A DNA stretch of 11,833 nucleotides, from contig DHPU01000052.1 in the NCBI GenBank assembly GCA_002407935.1, forward strand, positions 13,909 to 25,741, written 5' to 3'. The stretch is from Peptococcaceae bacterium UBA5356 (GTDB taxonomy: Bacteria; Bacillota; Peptococcia; DRI-13; DTU073). Positions 1 to 5,810 of this stretch are shown here, in pieces. Each line of letters opens with the position of its first letter. Positions within the stretch are counted from its first letter, which is position 1. The notes under the pieces were generated by a model. It did no database searches. It saw only the letters and a program-made list of their open reading frames with translations, and had not been told where the DNA came from. The translations under genes and the position numbers were made by a program.

Positions 1-990
1 ATGAGTGAAGACAAAAGACAGTTTAACAAAAAATATTTATTAGTCGGGACGGTGGTTGTGTTAGTTTTGGCAGCGCTGGGCTATGTGCAAACCACGAATT
101 CGGCGGAGCAAAAGGCGGAGACGACGTTGCTGGGCACGGTAGAAGCGAGTGAGGTAAAGTTGGCATCTAAGGTGCCGGGACGGATTGCGGAGGTTTTAGT
201 CAAGGAAGGGGAAGCGGTTGAGACCGGGCAGGTTTTACTGCGGTTGGAGACTACGGAAATCGAGGCGAAAAAGAAACAAGCCGAAGGAGCTTTACAAGCG
301 GCACAGGCTGTTTATGAGAAGGCCAAGAACGGAGCCAGACCGCAAGAGGTTAAGCTGGCTCAGGCTAATGTAGAAATGGCGGAGGCGAAGGCTCAGCTTT
401 TGGCGGATACATATCAAAGATTACAAAACCTTCATGCGGGAGGAGCTTACACGACCCAGGATCTGCAAAAAGCGGAAACAGAGCTGATTGCGGCGCAAGC
501 TCAAGCGGCTCAGGCACGGGAACAATTGAACCTGGCTTTAGAGGGAGCCCGGAAAGAAGATGTAGCGGCAGCCCAAGCCAATGTTTTACGGGCGCAGGGA
601 GCCTTGGATGAGGTTAACAGTGCCTTGAATGAAGCAATTATTAAGGCGCCTGCCAAGGGAACCGTGAATGCGGTCGTGCATTGTGCGGGAGAGCTGGTCG
701 CTACCGGAACACCGCTGTTTACCATTACCGATTATCAGGATTTATGGGTGGAGTTAAACCTGAAAGATCAGGAAATTATGCAGTTGCAGTTGGGAGCCGA
801 GGCCCAGATCGAATTTAGCGGGATAACCTCGCCGGGAGCGGTGAGCGGTATTAATCGTAACCCTGATTTTGCGATTGTGAAATCTACTAATGAAATGACG
901 GAAAAAGATATTATTACCTATTTAGTCAAGGTGAAGATTCTGGAACCGCAGCAGTTTTTCCCGGGAATGAGGGTAAACGTCATTCTGTAA
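1..990 (+). CDS. HlyD/YbhG-type membrane-fusion protein of an ABC exporter
   Basis: This is the periplasmic-adaptor (membrane-fusion) subunit of a tripartite-type ABC exporter, linking an inner-membrane permease to an OEP partner. Residues 1-11 are a short cytosolic tail and about 12-30 form one transmembrane anchor. Residues 45-85 are the first half of the lipoyl domain (KVPGRIAEVLVKEGEAVETGQ). An Ala/Gln/Glu-rich coiled-coil hairpin spans about 86-212, and the second lipoyl half begins at IIKAPAKGTV near 213-222. A beta-barrel/membrane-proximal part runs to residue 329 (FFPGMRVNVIL). The coiled coil carries an internal near-repeat (NGARPQEV.LAQANV near 110 and EGARKEDV.AAQANV near 181), as in YbhG-like proteins. 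The length is normal. The window opens exactly on the ATG, so promoter and ribosome site cannot be seen. The permease gene follows about 100 nt downstream, but no ABC ATPase is visible, so it presumably lies upstream. The substrate is unknown; drugs or envelope lipids/peptides are the usual cargo. Confidence 0.9.
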   Translation: MSEDKRQFNKKYLLVGTVVVLVLAALGYVQTTNSAEQKAETTLLGTVEASEVKLASKVPGRIAEVLVKEGEAVETGQVLLRLETTEIEAKKKQAEGALQAAQAVYEKAKNGARPQEVKLAQANVEMAEAKAQLLADTYQRLQNLHAGGAYTTQDLQKAETELIAAQAQAAQAREQLNLALEGARKEDVAAAQANVLRAQGALDEVNSALNEAIIKAPAKGTVNAVVHCAGELVATGTPLFTITDYQDLWVELNLKDQEIMQLQLGAEAQIEFSGITSPGAVSGINRNPDFAIVKSTNEMTEKDIITYLVKVKILEPQQFFPGMRVNVIL

Positions 991-1002
991 AGATACATGG
1001 AG

Positions 1003-1034
1003 TTAACGGGTTAACGGGTTAATGGGTTAACGGA
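1003..1034 (+). repeat. Tandem octamer repeat, four copies of TTAACGGG
   Basis: Four head-to-tail 8-bp units fill the gap between the adaptor and permease genes: TTAACGGG, TTAACGGG, TTAATGGG and TTAACGGA. Flanking sequence at 995-1080 has looser repeats of ATGGAGTTA and GGAGTG type, so the whole spacer looks slippage-expanded. Each unit is 8 bp, so copy-number changes alter only the spacing between the two genes, not a coding frame. Confidence 0.8.
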
Positions 1035-1088
1035 ACTAATGGAGTTAAGGAAGCTGATGGAGTGCACGGAGTGAAAGGAGTCAGAGAA

Positions 1089-3662
1089 ATGGCTGGGATC
1101 GGAGCGATTATGCGACGCGAATTTAAATATATCATTTCCAATAAGCGGCTGCTGGCGATTCTTTTAATCATCCCCATTTTTTATACCTCGCTGTTTGGTT
1201 TGCTTTATTGTGAACATTTGGTGAAGGGGATTAAGACGGTGGTGGTAGATCTGGATAAGACCACAATGAGCCGTATGGTGATTGAGGCTTTCCAGAAGTC
1301 TGATAAATATGAGCTGGTGGCGGCCTTGCCCTCGGAAGCGGAGATTGCGGAGTACATCGAGAGCGAGCGGGCAGAGGCAGCGATTGTTATTCCCAAGGAT
1401 TTTAGCAGCAATGTTTATCAGGAAGAGGAATCCCCGCTGCTGATTATTGTGAATGGCAGCAATATGATTATTAGTAATAGTGTGACCACGAGTGCTTTGC
1501 AGATTGTGCAGACACTTTCTACCGGGATTGCGGCGACTAAGGTAGAAACGGGCGGCGGGGTAGACTTTAACCAAGCGGTACGCCGCGTTAATCCGCTTTC
1601 CTTCCGGATTAAAACTTGGTACAATCCGACCTATAATTATACCAACTTTTTGCTGTTAGGTTTGCTTGCTACCGTTGTTCAACAGGTTACGCTGCTTTAT
1701 GTGGCGGTAGCGATGGTGAGGGAGATTGAAAAAGGGACCTTGCCCGAATTACAGCAAATCAAAGGGGGTGCTTTGGTAAAAGTGCTAGGCAAAACGATTC
1801 CTTATTTGCTCTTCGCTTTCGGTTCTTTTGCGGTCACCATGCTAGAAGTCCGGTATGTTTTTGACGTGCCTTTCCGAGGCAGTTTGGGCGCGTGGTTCCT
1901 TTTGGGGCTGCTTTTCCTGTTTTGTATTATTTCGCTGGGGATCTTTCTTTCTCTGGTATGCCGTTCCGAGCTGGAAGCTACGCAGATCTCCATGCTGATT
2001 GCGGTTCCGTCCTTTCTTTTTTCGGGATTCACTTGGCCTTTGCAGGCCATGCCCTTACCTTGCCGCTGGCTGGCTGAGGTGCTTCCCCTCACTTATTTTG
2101 CCCCGGCCTTGCGTAAGGTGGCGTTGATGGGGGCAGGGGTGAGCGGCATTCGGCCTGAATTAACGGGGCTGGCGGTGATGTCCCTGATTTTAGTACCTTT
2201 ATCTGTATTGGTGTATAAATGGAAATATGAAAAAAGAGATGTAAAGCAGAAGCAAGAGGAAAGTTCTAAGGAGGCGGGGAAGATGAAAAAAACGTTTAGT
2301 TTAACCATGATTGTTTGTCTATTGATGACGGCCGGGGCAGCTGCACCTGTTGCTCTTACTACACCTGATAATACTGTTGCTCTTGCTACACTTGCTGCCC
2401 CTGTTGCTCTTGCTGCACCTGTTGCACCTACTGTTCTTGCTGCCCCCGTTGCCCCTGCAATGGGAGCGGAAACAGCGGCGGCTGCCGAGCCTTATACCTT
2501 AACGATGCAGGAAGCCGTTGATTTAACGCTGCGCAAATCACCCGATTTATCAATGACGGATGTTTATGTGGATTTAGCCAATCGGGCGAAGATTGATTCT
2601 CGGGAGATGTACGATGACATTAAAGCGGGAATTAACGGGACTGTATACGCGGCTAATCAGAAGCTGGGGGCTCTGGATATGCAGAAGCAGGCCTTACTGC
2701 AAGCCACCGGGGGCGATCCGCAAAAGCTCAAGATGGTGGCGCCTGATTTGGCGGCCTTGGAGGTGGCCCGGCAGGGGATTATTTATTCCATGGGTGCGGT
2801 TGATTTAATGAGCGAAACCAACAAAAACATTAAAGAGATCTCCGAAAGGGCGGCGGAAGGCTATGATGATGCCCGGCAGGCACGTCAGGACGCAGAGCAG
2901 AAGCTGGCTTTCGGCGTAGAAAAACTCTATCTTTCCATGCTGACGCTGGATAACTTTATTACCGTGCAGGAGGATAATCTGGAGTTGCAGCGGGAGTTGG
3001 TGAGAATCGAACGTTTGAAATATGAGAATGGGTTAAGTACGGCGGTGGAGGTAGACAAAGCAACGCAAAAGGGCATGGAAGAGCAGCAGCGGCTGCATGA
3101 GCTGCAAAAAACCCGTTTACAGCTGATATATCAAATGAACAGAAATATCGGCAGAGCATGGGATGCTCCCTTGCGGCTTGCTCCGGTAGGTTTCCAGGCG
3201 GTAAAGACTGAAGAGTTGGAGGCCGGTTATCAAAAGGCCGTAGAGGCTTCTTTGGCGATTAAGCAGCAGCAGCGCACCTTGGAAACCAAGCGTGAGGATT
3301 TAAAGGATGGCGATTTAGCTTCCGATAAAAAGGAAAAAATCAGAATTGAGATCCGGAAAACAGAGCTGGAGCTACAGGATACGCAATTCCAATTGCAAAA
3401 AAACCTGGAGGAGCTTCATGCTAATCTGGCTAACGCTAAGCAAAACCTGATTACTTGCAAGCAGAAATACGAGACCGCCCGTGCTGATCATGAACAGGCG
3501 ATGATTGCCTATGAAAATCAGATGGGCTTAAAGGTACAGGTTGACGGCAGCAAGCTCATCATGGACAAGAATTACAATGATTATGCGAAAGCTTCCTATG
3601 ATTACTATTTGGCCGCCCGGGAATTGCAGCTGGGTCAGGACGGGCTTTTTCTCGATAACTAA
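1089..3662 (+). CDS. ABC-2 type permease fused in frame to a TolC/OEP-like domain
   Basis: The first ~398 residues are an ABC-2 permease of the YbhR/YhhJ type (ABC2_membrane_3). There is one N-terminal membrane helix (LLAILLIIPIFYTSLFGLL), then a large external domain of about 150 residues. A cluster of about five helices follows, with the typical REIEKGTLPELQ loop and a P-F-SGFTWPLQAMP re-entrant segment. The remaining 459 residues are a TolC-like protein, listed separately from 2283. The open frame extends up to a GTG at 1062. I chose ATG 1089 because GGAG at 1077-1080 sits 8 nt before it; GTG 1062 has a weaker AAGGA about 10 nt upstream. No stop separates the two parts, which is unusual: the junction has its own ribosome site, start and signal peptide. 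A restored A in the A6 run at 2230-2235 would end the permease at TAA 2267-2269. So this may be a real fusion, a recent frameshift, RNA or ribosomal slippage, or a sequence error. Confidence 0.8.
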   Translation: MAGIGAIMRREFKYIISNKRLLAILLIIPIFYTSLFGLLYCEHLVKGIKTVVVDLDKTTMSRMVIEAFQKSDKYELVAALPSEAEIAEYIESERAEAAIVIPKDFSSNVYQEEESPLLIIVNGSNMIISNSVTTSALQIVQTLSTGIAATKVETGGGVDFNQAVRRVNPLSFRIKTWYNPTYNYTNFLLLGLLATVVQQVTLLYVAVAMVREIEKGTLPELQQIKGGALVKVLGKTIPYLLFAFGSFAVTMLEVRYVFDVPFRGSLGAWFLLGLLFLFCIISLGIFLSLVCRSELEATQISMLIAVPSFLFSGFTWPLQAMPLPCRWLAEVLPLTYFAPALRKVALMGAGVSGIRPELTGLAVMSLILVPLSVLVYKWKYEKRDVKQKQEESSKEAGKMKKTFSLTMIVCLLMTAGAAAPVALTTPDNTVALATLAAPVALAAPVAPTVLAAPVAPAMGAETAAAAEPYTLTMQEAVDLTLRKSPDLSMTDVYVDLANRAKIDSREMYDDIKAGINGTVYAANQKLGALDMQKQALLQATGGDPQKLKMVAPDLAALEVARQGIIYSMGAVDLMSETNKNIKEISERAAEGYDDARQARQDAEQKLAFGVEKLYLSMLTLDNFITVQEDNLELQRELVRIERLKYENGLSTAVEVDKATQKGMEEQQRLHELQKTRLQLIYQMNRNIGRAWDAPLRLAPVGFQAVKTEELEAGYQKAVEASLAIKQQQRTLETKREDLKDGDLASDKKEKIRIEIRKTELELQDTQFQLQKNLEELHANLANAKQNLITCKQKYETARADHEQAMIAYENQMGLKVQVDGSKLIMDKNYNDYAKASYDYYLAARELQLGQDGLFLDN
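2267..2285 (+). promoter_or_regulatory. Internal stop / Shine-Dalgarno / start junction
   Basis: In the frame one base back from the permease frame there is a TAA at 2267-2269. It overlaps AAGGAGG (2268-2274), with ATG 8 nt later at 2283. This is the normal layout of two tightly coupled genes. In the sequence as given the TAA is out of frame, so translation runs through. Confidence 0.75.
2283..3662 (+). CDS. TolC/OEP-like secreted coiled-coil protein (internal start)
   Basis: An ATG at 2283, in frame with the permease, is preceded by AAGGAGG (2268-2274) at 8-nt spacing. It opens a classic signal peptide (MKKTFSLTMIVCLLMTAGA), so this 459-residue protein was probably made independently. Residues about 20-70 are a low-complexity Ala/Pro/Val stretch. 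From about 71 (YTLTMQEAVDLTLRKSPDLS) it follows the outer-membrane efflux protein (PF02321) pattern. The second OEP helix unit is clear at about 213-290 (EKLYLSMLTLDNF, then RLKYENGLSTAVEVDKA, then a helix ending IYQMNRNIG), followed by another long helical stretch to the C-terminus. I do not see the amphipathic strand segments that form the beta-barrel in proteobacterial TolC; the protein looks nearly all helical. That fits the barrel-less OEP-like proteins of monoderm Firmicutes, though this is judged by eye. It should partner with the HlyD-type protein upstream. Confidence 0.75.
   Translation: MKKTFSLTMIVCLLMTAGAAAPVALTTPDNTVALATLAAPVALAAPVAPTVLAAPVAPAMGAETAAAAEPYTLTMQEAVDLTLRKSPDLSMTDVYVDLANRAKIDSREMYDDIKAGINGTVYAANQKLGALDMQKQALLQATGGDPQKLKMVAPDLAALEVARQGIIYSMGAVDLMSETNKNIKEISERAAEGYDDARQARQDAEQKLAFGVEKLYLSMLTLDNFITVQEDNLELQRELVRIERLKYENGLSTAVEVDKATQKGMEEQQRLHELQKTRLQLIYQMNRNIGRAWDAPLRLAPVGFQAVKTEELEAGYQKAVEASLAIKQQQRTLETKREDLKDGDLASDKKEKIRIEIRKTELELQDTQFQLQKNLEELHANLANAKQNLITCKQKYETARADHEQAMIAYENQMGLKVQVDGSKLIMDKNYNDYAKASYDYYLAARELQLGQDGLFLDN
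2340..2459 (+). repeat. Ala/Pro/Val/Leu codon repeat in the TolC-like N-terminus
   Basis: Imperfect 15-18 bp repeats of GCTGCACCTGTTGCTCTT type (encoding AAPVAL) recur at about 2340-2357, 2394-2411 and 2412-2426, with degraded copies between. Codons end almost uniformly in T, unlike the surrounding gene. This points to local slippage expansion of a flexible linker just after the signal peptide. All units are multiples of 3 bp, so the frame is kept. Confidence 0.7.
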
Positions 3663-3811
3663 GCGGGGGGATCGTCTGGGGTAAAGTTCCCTTGCAAAGA
3701 GACAAGGAATTGGGCCATAATAAACTTAACCAAGCAGTTAAGTTAACCGAAATTTGGATTAATCTTCAGGCAAACTATGAAAAGGAACTGGCTGATTTTG
3801 AGGTTGTTTAA
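3659..3811 (+). pseudogene. Possible degenerate OEP-like C-terminal fragment
   Basis: This 50-codon open stretch without a start codon lies in a different frame right after the TolC-like stop, ending at TAA 3809-3811. Its translation contains GKVPLQRDKELGHNKLNQAV and WINLQANYEKELADFEVV. The second part resembles the last helix of OEP/TolC-family proteins (LQANYE.ALADFE). It may be the tail of a second, deleted OEP gene, or the original C-terminus of the upstream gene after a frameshift. There is no independent translation signal, and the similarity is judged by eye. Confidence 0.35.
3723..3744 (+). repeat. 8-bp inverted repeat, possible weak terminator or operator
   Basis: AACTTAAC (3723-3730) and GTTAAGTT (3737-3744) are perfect inverse complements around a 6-nt loop. 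The stem is AT-rich and has no T-run after it, so a factor-independent terminator is unlikely. The rest of the 299-nt gap at 3663-3961 holds the OEP-like fragment, the ATPase promoter and a small hairpin at 3890-3903 (AGTCT/AGACT, 4-nt loop). Confidence 0.4.
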
Positions 3812-3863
3812 AGATACGGCTCAAACTCAATTCTTTAAATTGACTGCATATCGAGCTAATTCG

Positions 3864-3872
3864 TGATATAAT
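3864..3872 (+). promoter_or_regulatory. Extended -10 promoter for the AAA ATPase
   Basis: TGATATAAT matches the extended -10 consensus (TGn plus TATAAT) and lies about 90 nt upstream of the ATPase start. A TTGACT at 3840-3845 is 21 nt away, too far for a normal -35, so recognition probably depends on the TGn element. The same TGATATAAT occurs in the surface-protein promoter at 9237-9245. Confidence 0.6.
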
Positions 3873-3961
3873 AAAACAGCGTGGCATAAAGTCTTGAAAG
3901 ACTATAACCAGCAGGATGATATGAATAGTTAATTATATTAAATTTTAAAGGAGGGCAACAT

Positions 3962-5236
3962 ATGAAGTTATCCTTAAAAAATATAGGTAAAATCAAAGAA
4001 GCTACCGTTGAAATAAATGGGATAACTGTTATTGCGGGTGAGAATAACACAGGCAAAAGTACCGTTGGAAAAACCCTTTATTCTGTATTTAATAGCTTTT
4101 ATGACATTGAAAATCAGATTAGAAAAGAACGTATTCAAAATGTCGTAAATTTACTTGATATGATGTATAGAAACAGCACAAACAGGTTGACAATTAGAGT
4201 TGACACTGAAGATATTGCAGAAAACATAATCGATAATATTGACAGATATTTAGCCGATACAGAAGCTTTAAAAAATGAAATATTGGGCCCTGTACTGCAA
4301 TATGATGAAAACTTTGAAAAATACTTAGAGAACGAAAATATTAATGAGGCAGTTAAAAGGATAGTAGAAATACTGAGTGTATCAAGTGACGATATCTTTA
4401 AGACTGTCTTGAATAAGAAATTAGATTCAGAGTTCAACGGGCAAATAAATAATATTTTTTCTGAAGCCGCAGGCGAAATAAAGTTACAAATTAAAGATTG
4501 TATAGTATCAATAAATGTACTAAAAAACATTGTTTCTGAGATTGAAAATAGAGTTGATCTTAAAACGGAAGCGATTTATATCGATGATCCATTTGTTTTA
4601 GATGAAGCAAGAATTATGCCCTATATTATGATGAGATTCAAAAACTATTCTGACCATAGAAATCATTTGCAAAGCAAGCTTTTTATTAGTAAAAATGAGC
4701 CTAATGTTATTAATGAAATAATTGCTACTAATAAACTTGATAAAATATACGACAAGATCAATTTAATTTGTAGTGGTGATGTGGTAAGCAACAGACGTAC
4801 AGGATTTGGTTATAGAAGAATTAATACAGAAAAGGTTCTTGATATAAGAAATCTTTCATCTGGATTAAAGACTTTTGTTATCTTAAAAACGCTGCTTATA
4901 AATGGCACTCTGGAATTTAACGGAACGATTATTCTTGATGAGCCTGAAATTCATTTACACCCTGAATGGCAATTGCTGTTTGCGGAGCTTATCGTATTAA
5001 TTCAAAAAGAATTTGGCATGCATGTATTATTAAATACGCATAGTCCTTACTTCTTAAATGCAGTTGAAGTTTACGCTGCTAAGTATGAAATCGCAGATAA
5101 ATGTAAATATTATTTAGCCACGGTTAAGGAAGATTATTCTTTTATAGAAGATGTATCAGAAAATATTGAAGCGATATATAGTAAATTAGCACGACCTCTG
5201 CAAGATTTGGAAAACGAGAGGTATAGTGATGATTAA
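3962..5236 (+). CDS. OLD/RecF-like AAA ATPase (AAA_15/AAA_21 type)
   Basis: This is a cytosolic ABC-fold ATPase of 424 residues, of the stand-alone type common in phage-defence and other accessory loci. The N-terminus (LKNIGKIKEATVEINGITVIAGENNTGKST) has the Walker A P-loop at residues 26-34. A helical, charged insert of about 260 residues follows. The ABC signature LSSG is at 298-301, Walker B ILDEPE at 324-329 (D326, E327) with the D-loop-like HLHPEW, and the switch histidine in NTHSPYF is H360. All catalytic motifs are intact. There is no C-terminal TOPRIM domain, so it is not a full OLD nuclease. AAAGGAGG (3947-3954) lies 7 nt before the ATG. Base composition is visibly more AT-rich than the export and wall-polymer genes on either side, suggesting transfer. 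A short reading frame overlaps its end, the usual place for an effector partner. The biological role is not established by the sequence. Confidence 0.8.
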   Translation: MKLSLKNIGKIKEATVEINGITVIAGENNTGKSTVGKTLYSVFNSFYDIENQIRKERIQNVVNLLDMMYRNSTNRLTIRVDTEDIAENIIDNIDRYLADTEALKNEILGPVLQYDENFEKYLENENINEAVKRIVEILSVSSDDIFKTVLNKKLDSEFNGQINNIFSEAAGEIKLQIKDCIVSINVLKNIVSEIENRVDLKTEAIYIDDPFVLDEARIMPYIMMRFKNYSDHRNHLQSKLFISKNEPNVINEIIATNKLDKIYDKINLICSGDVVSNRRTGFGYRRINTEKVLDIRNLSSGLKTFVILKTLLINGTLEFNGTIILDEPEIHLHPEWQLLFAELIVLIQKEFGMHVLLNTHSPYFLNAVEVYAAKYEIADKCKYYLATVKEDYSFIEDVSENIEAIYSKLARPLQDLENERYSDD

Positions 5237-5306
5237 TATTGAAGGACATAATATTTTAAAAAGCAATATGTCTACATTAAAAGAATTATCTAAAATATCT
5301 ATATAG
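5229..5306 (+). pseudogene. Short overlapping reading frame, possible stub of an ATPase partner
   Basis: An ATG at 5229 overlaps the end of the ATPase gene (ATGATTAA, with the ATPase stop at 5234-5236). This is the arrangement of translationally coupled gene pairs. It encodes only 25 residues (MINIEGHNILKSNMSTLKEL and five more) before TAG 5304-5306, and a terminator follows about 30 nt later. It may be the start of a partner gene whose remainder was deleted, or chance. I do not recognise the peptide. Confidence 0.35.
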
Positions 5307-5336
5307 ACTGAGCAGAAATAGATTGAGCAAAAAAAA

Positions 5337-5365
5337 GAAGCCGGCGCAAGGCCGGCTTTATTTTT
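5337..5365 (+). terminator. Bidirectional intrinsic terminator
   Basis: AGCCGGC (5339-5345) and GCCGGCT (5351-5357) form a 7-bp GC-rich stem with a 5-nt loop, followed by TTATTTTT. The 5' flank is an A-rich run (5329-5338), which reads as a T-run on the other strand. It therefore can end both the ATPase transcript and the convergent minus-strand gene that stops at 5368. Confidence 0.9.
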
Positions 5366-5367
5366 CA

Positions 5368-5562
5368 TTAGGAATCCGTATGCAGTCTACGGGGTTCAGT
5401 GGTGAGATCTTTGGTTTGACTTTCTTTGATAAACGAGATTTGGTCATCAATATCGTCAATTCTGACGAGGATACTCATTTTGTTTCCGGTGTTGGCATTA
5501 CGCCAAGCATCTAATAGTCGTGAACGTTCCTTGTGAAGATTGTTTAGTTTGTTGTCAGTCAT
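5368..5562 (-). CDS. Small helical protein of unknown function
   Basis: This 64-residue protein is encoded opposite to everything around it. GAGGTG lies 7 nt before its ATG, there is a plausible promoter upstream, and its stop abuts a terminator, so it looks like a real monocistronic gene. The sequence predicts two charged helices (residues about 4-20, KLNNLHKERSRLLDAWRNAN, and about 27-47, KMSILVRIDDIDDQISFIKE), with a polar tail to 64. There is no signal peptide, membrane helix, Cys/His cluster or clear DNA-binding motif. The size and two-helix shape recall Spo0E-type phosphatases, but the SQELD signature is absent, so I do not assign it there. I do not recognise the family. Confidence 0.65.
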   Translation of the reverse strand: MTDNKLNNLHKERSRLLDAWRNANTGNKMSILVRIDDIDDQISFIKESQTKDLTTEPRRLHTDS

Positions 5563-5653
5563 TCTGTAACACCTCGCTTGCTTTTTTTATTGATTTGATT
5601 AATTAATTAGATGTAATGAAATAAGGAAAGAAAATATAACTATTGTTTTTAAT

Positions 5654-5682
5654 ATTATATAACATATAAACAATAATGTAAA
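5654..5682 (-). promoter_or_regulatory. Sigma-A-type promoter for the small minus-strand gene
   Basis: On the minus strand, TTTACA (plus-strand 5677-5682) and TATAAT (5654-5659) are separated by 17 nt. The expected start near 5647 gives a leader of about 85 nt. The surrounding 5580-5700 is extremely AT-rich, so a chance match is possible. Confidence 0.55.
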
Positions 5683-5714
5683 ACAATACTCCAAATTAAT
5701 TTTTTTGGTGGGAT

Positions 5715-5734
5715 CTGCCAAAGAAGATTGGCAG
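5715..5734 (+). repeat. Inverted repeat overlapping the sigma-H-like -35
   Basis: CTGCCA (5715-5720) and TGGCAG (5729-5734) are perfect inverse complements with an 8-nt spacer. The right arm overlaps the -35 region of the promoter at 5731-5759, a position where a bound regulator would block transcription. No regulator is identified. Confidence 0.4.
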
Positions 5735-5759
5735 GATTCTGGTTTTTAGTGTAGAATTA
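5731..5759 (+). promoter_or_regulatory. Sigma-H (Spo0H)-like promoter of the wall-polymer operon
   Basis: GCAGGATTC (-35) is followed after 11 nt by GTAGAATTA (-10). This fits the sigma-H consensus RnAGGAwWW / RnnGAATww at all but the last -35 position. It lies about 50 nt upstream of the first gene of the operon. An alternative sigma-A reading is TTGGCA with an 18-nt spacer to TAGAAT. If sigma-H is correct, the operon would be raised in the transition to stationary phase or sporulation. Confidence 0.55.
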
Positions 5760-5810
5760 ATAAAGTTGCTTGTGAAATTTGTTGAAAAAAAGAAATAAGA
5801 GGGTTGGTTT

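Noticed and set aside
1164..1574. 136-residue minus-strand reading frame inside the permease
   Set aside because: It is a reverse-strand shadow of the permease coding sequence, with no start signals or recognisable domain.
3840..3872. Standard -35/-10 promoter using TTGACT at 3840
   Set aside because: The spacer to TATAAT is 21 nt, outside the working range. Only the extended -10 is kept.
5229..5562. Toxin-antitoxin pair formed by the short overlapping frame and the small minus-strand gene
   Set aside because: The two are convergent and separated by a terminator, and neither shows a toxin or antitoxin motif.
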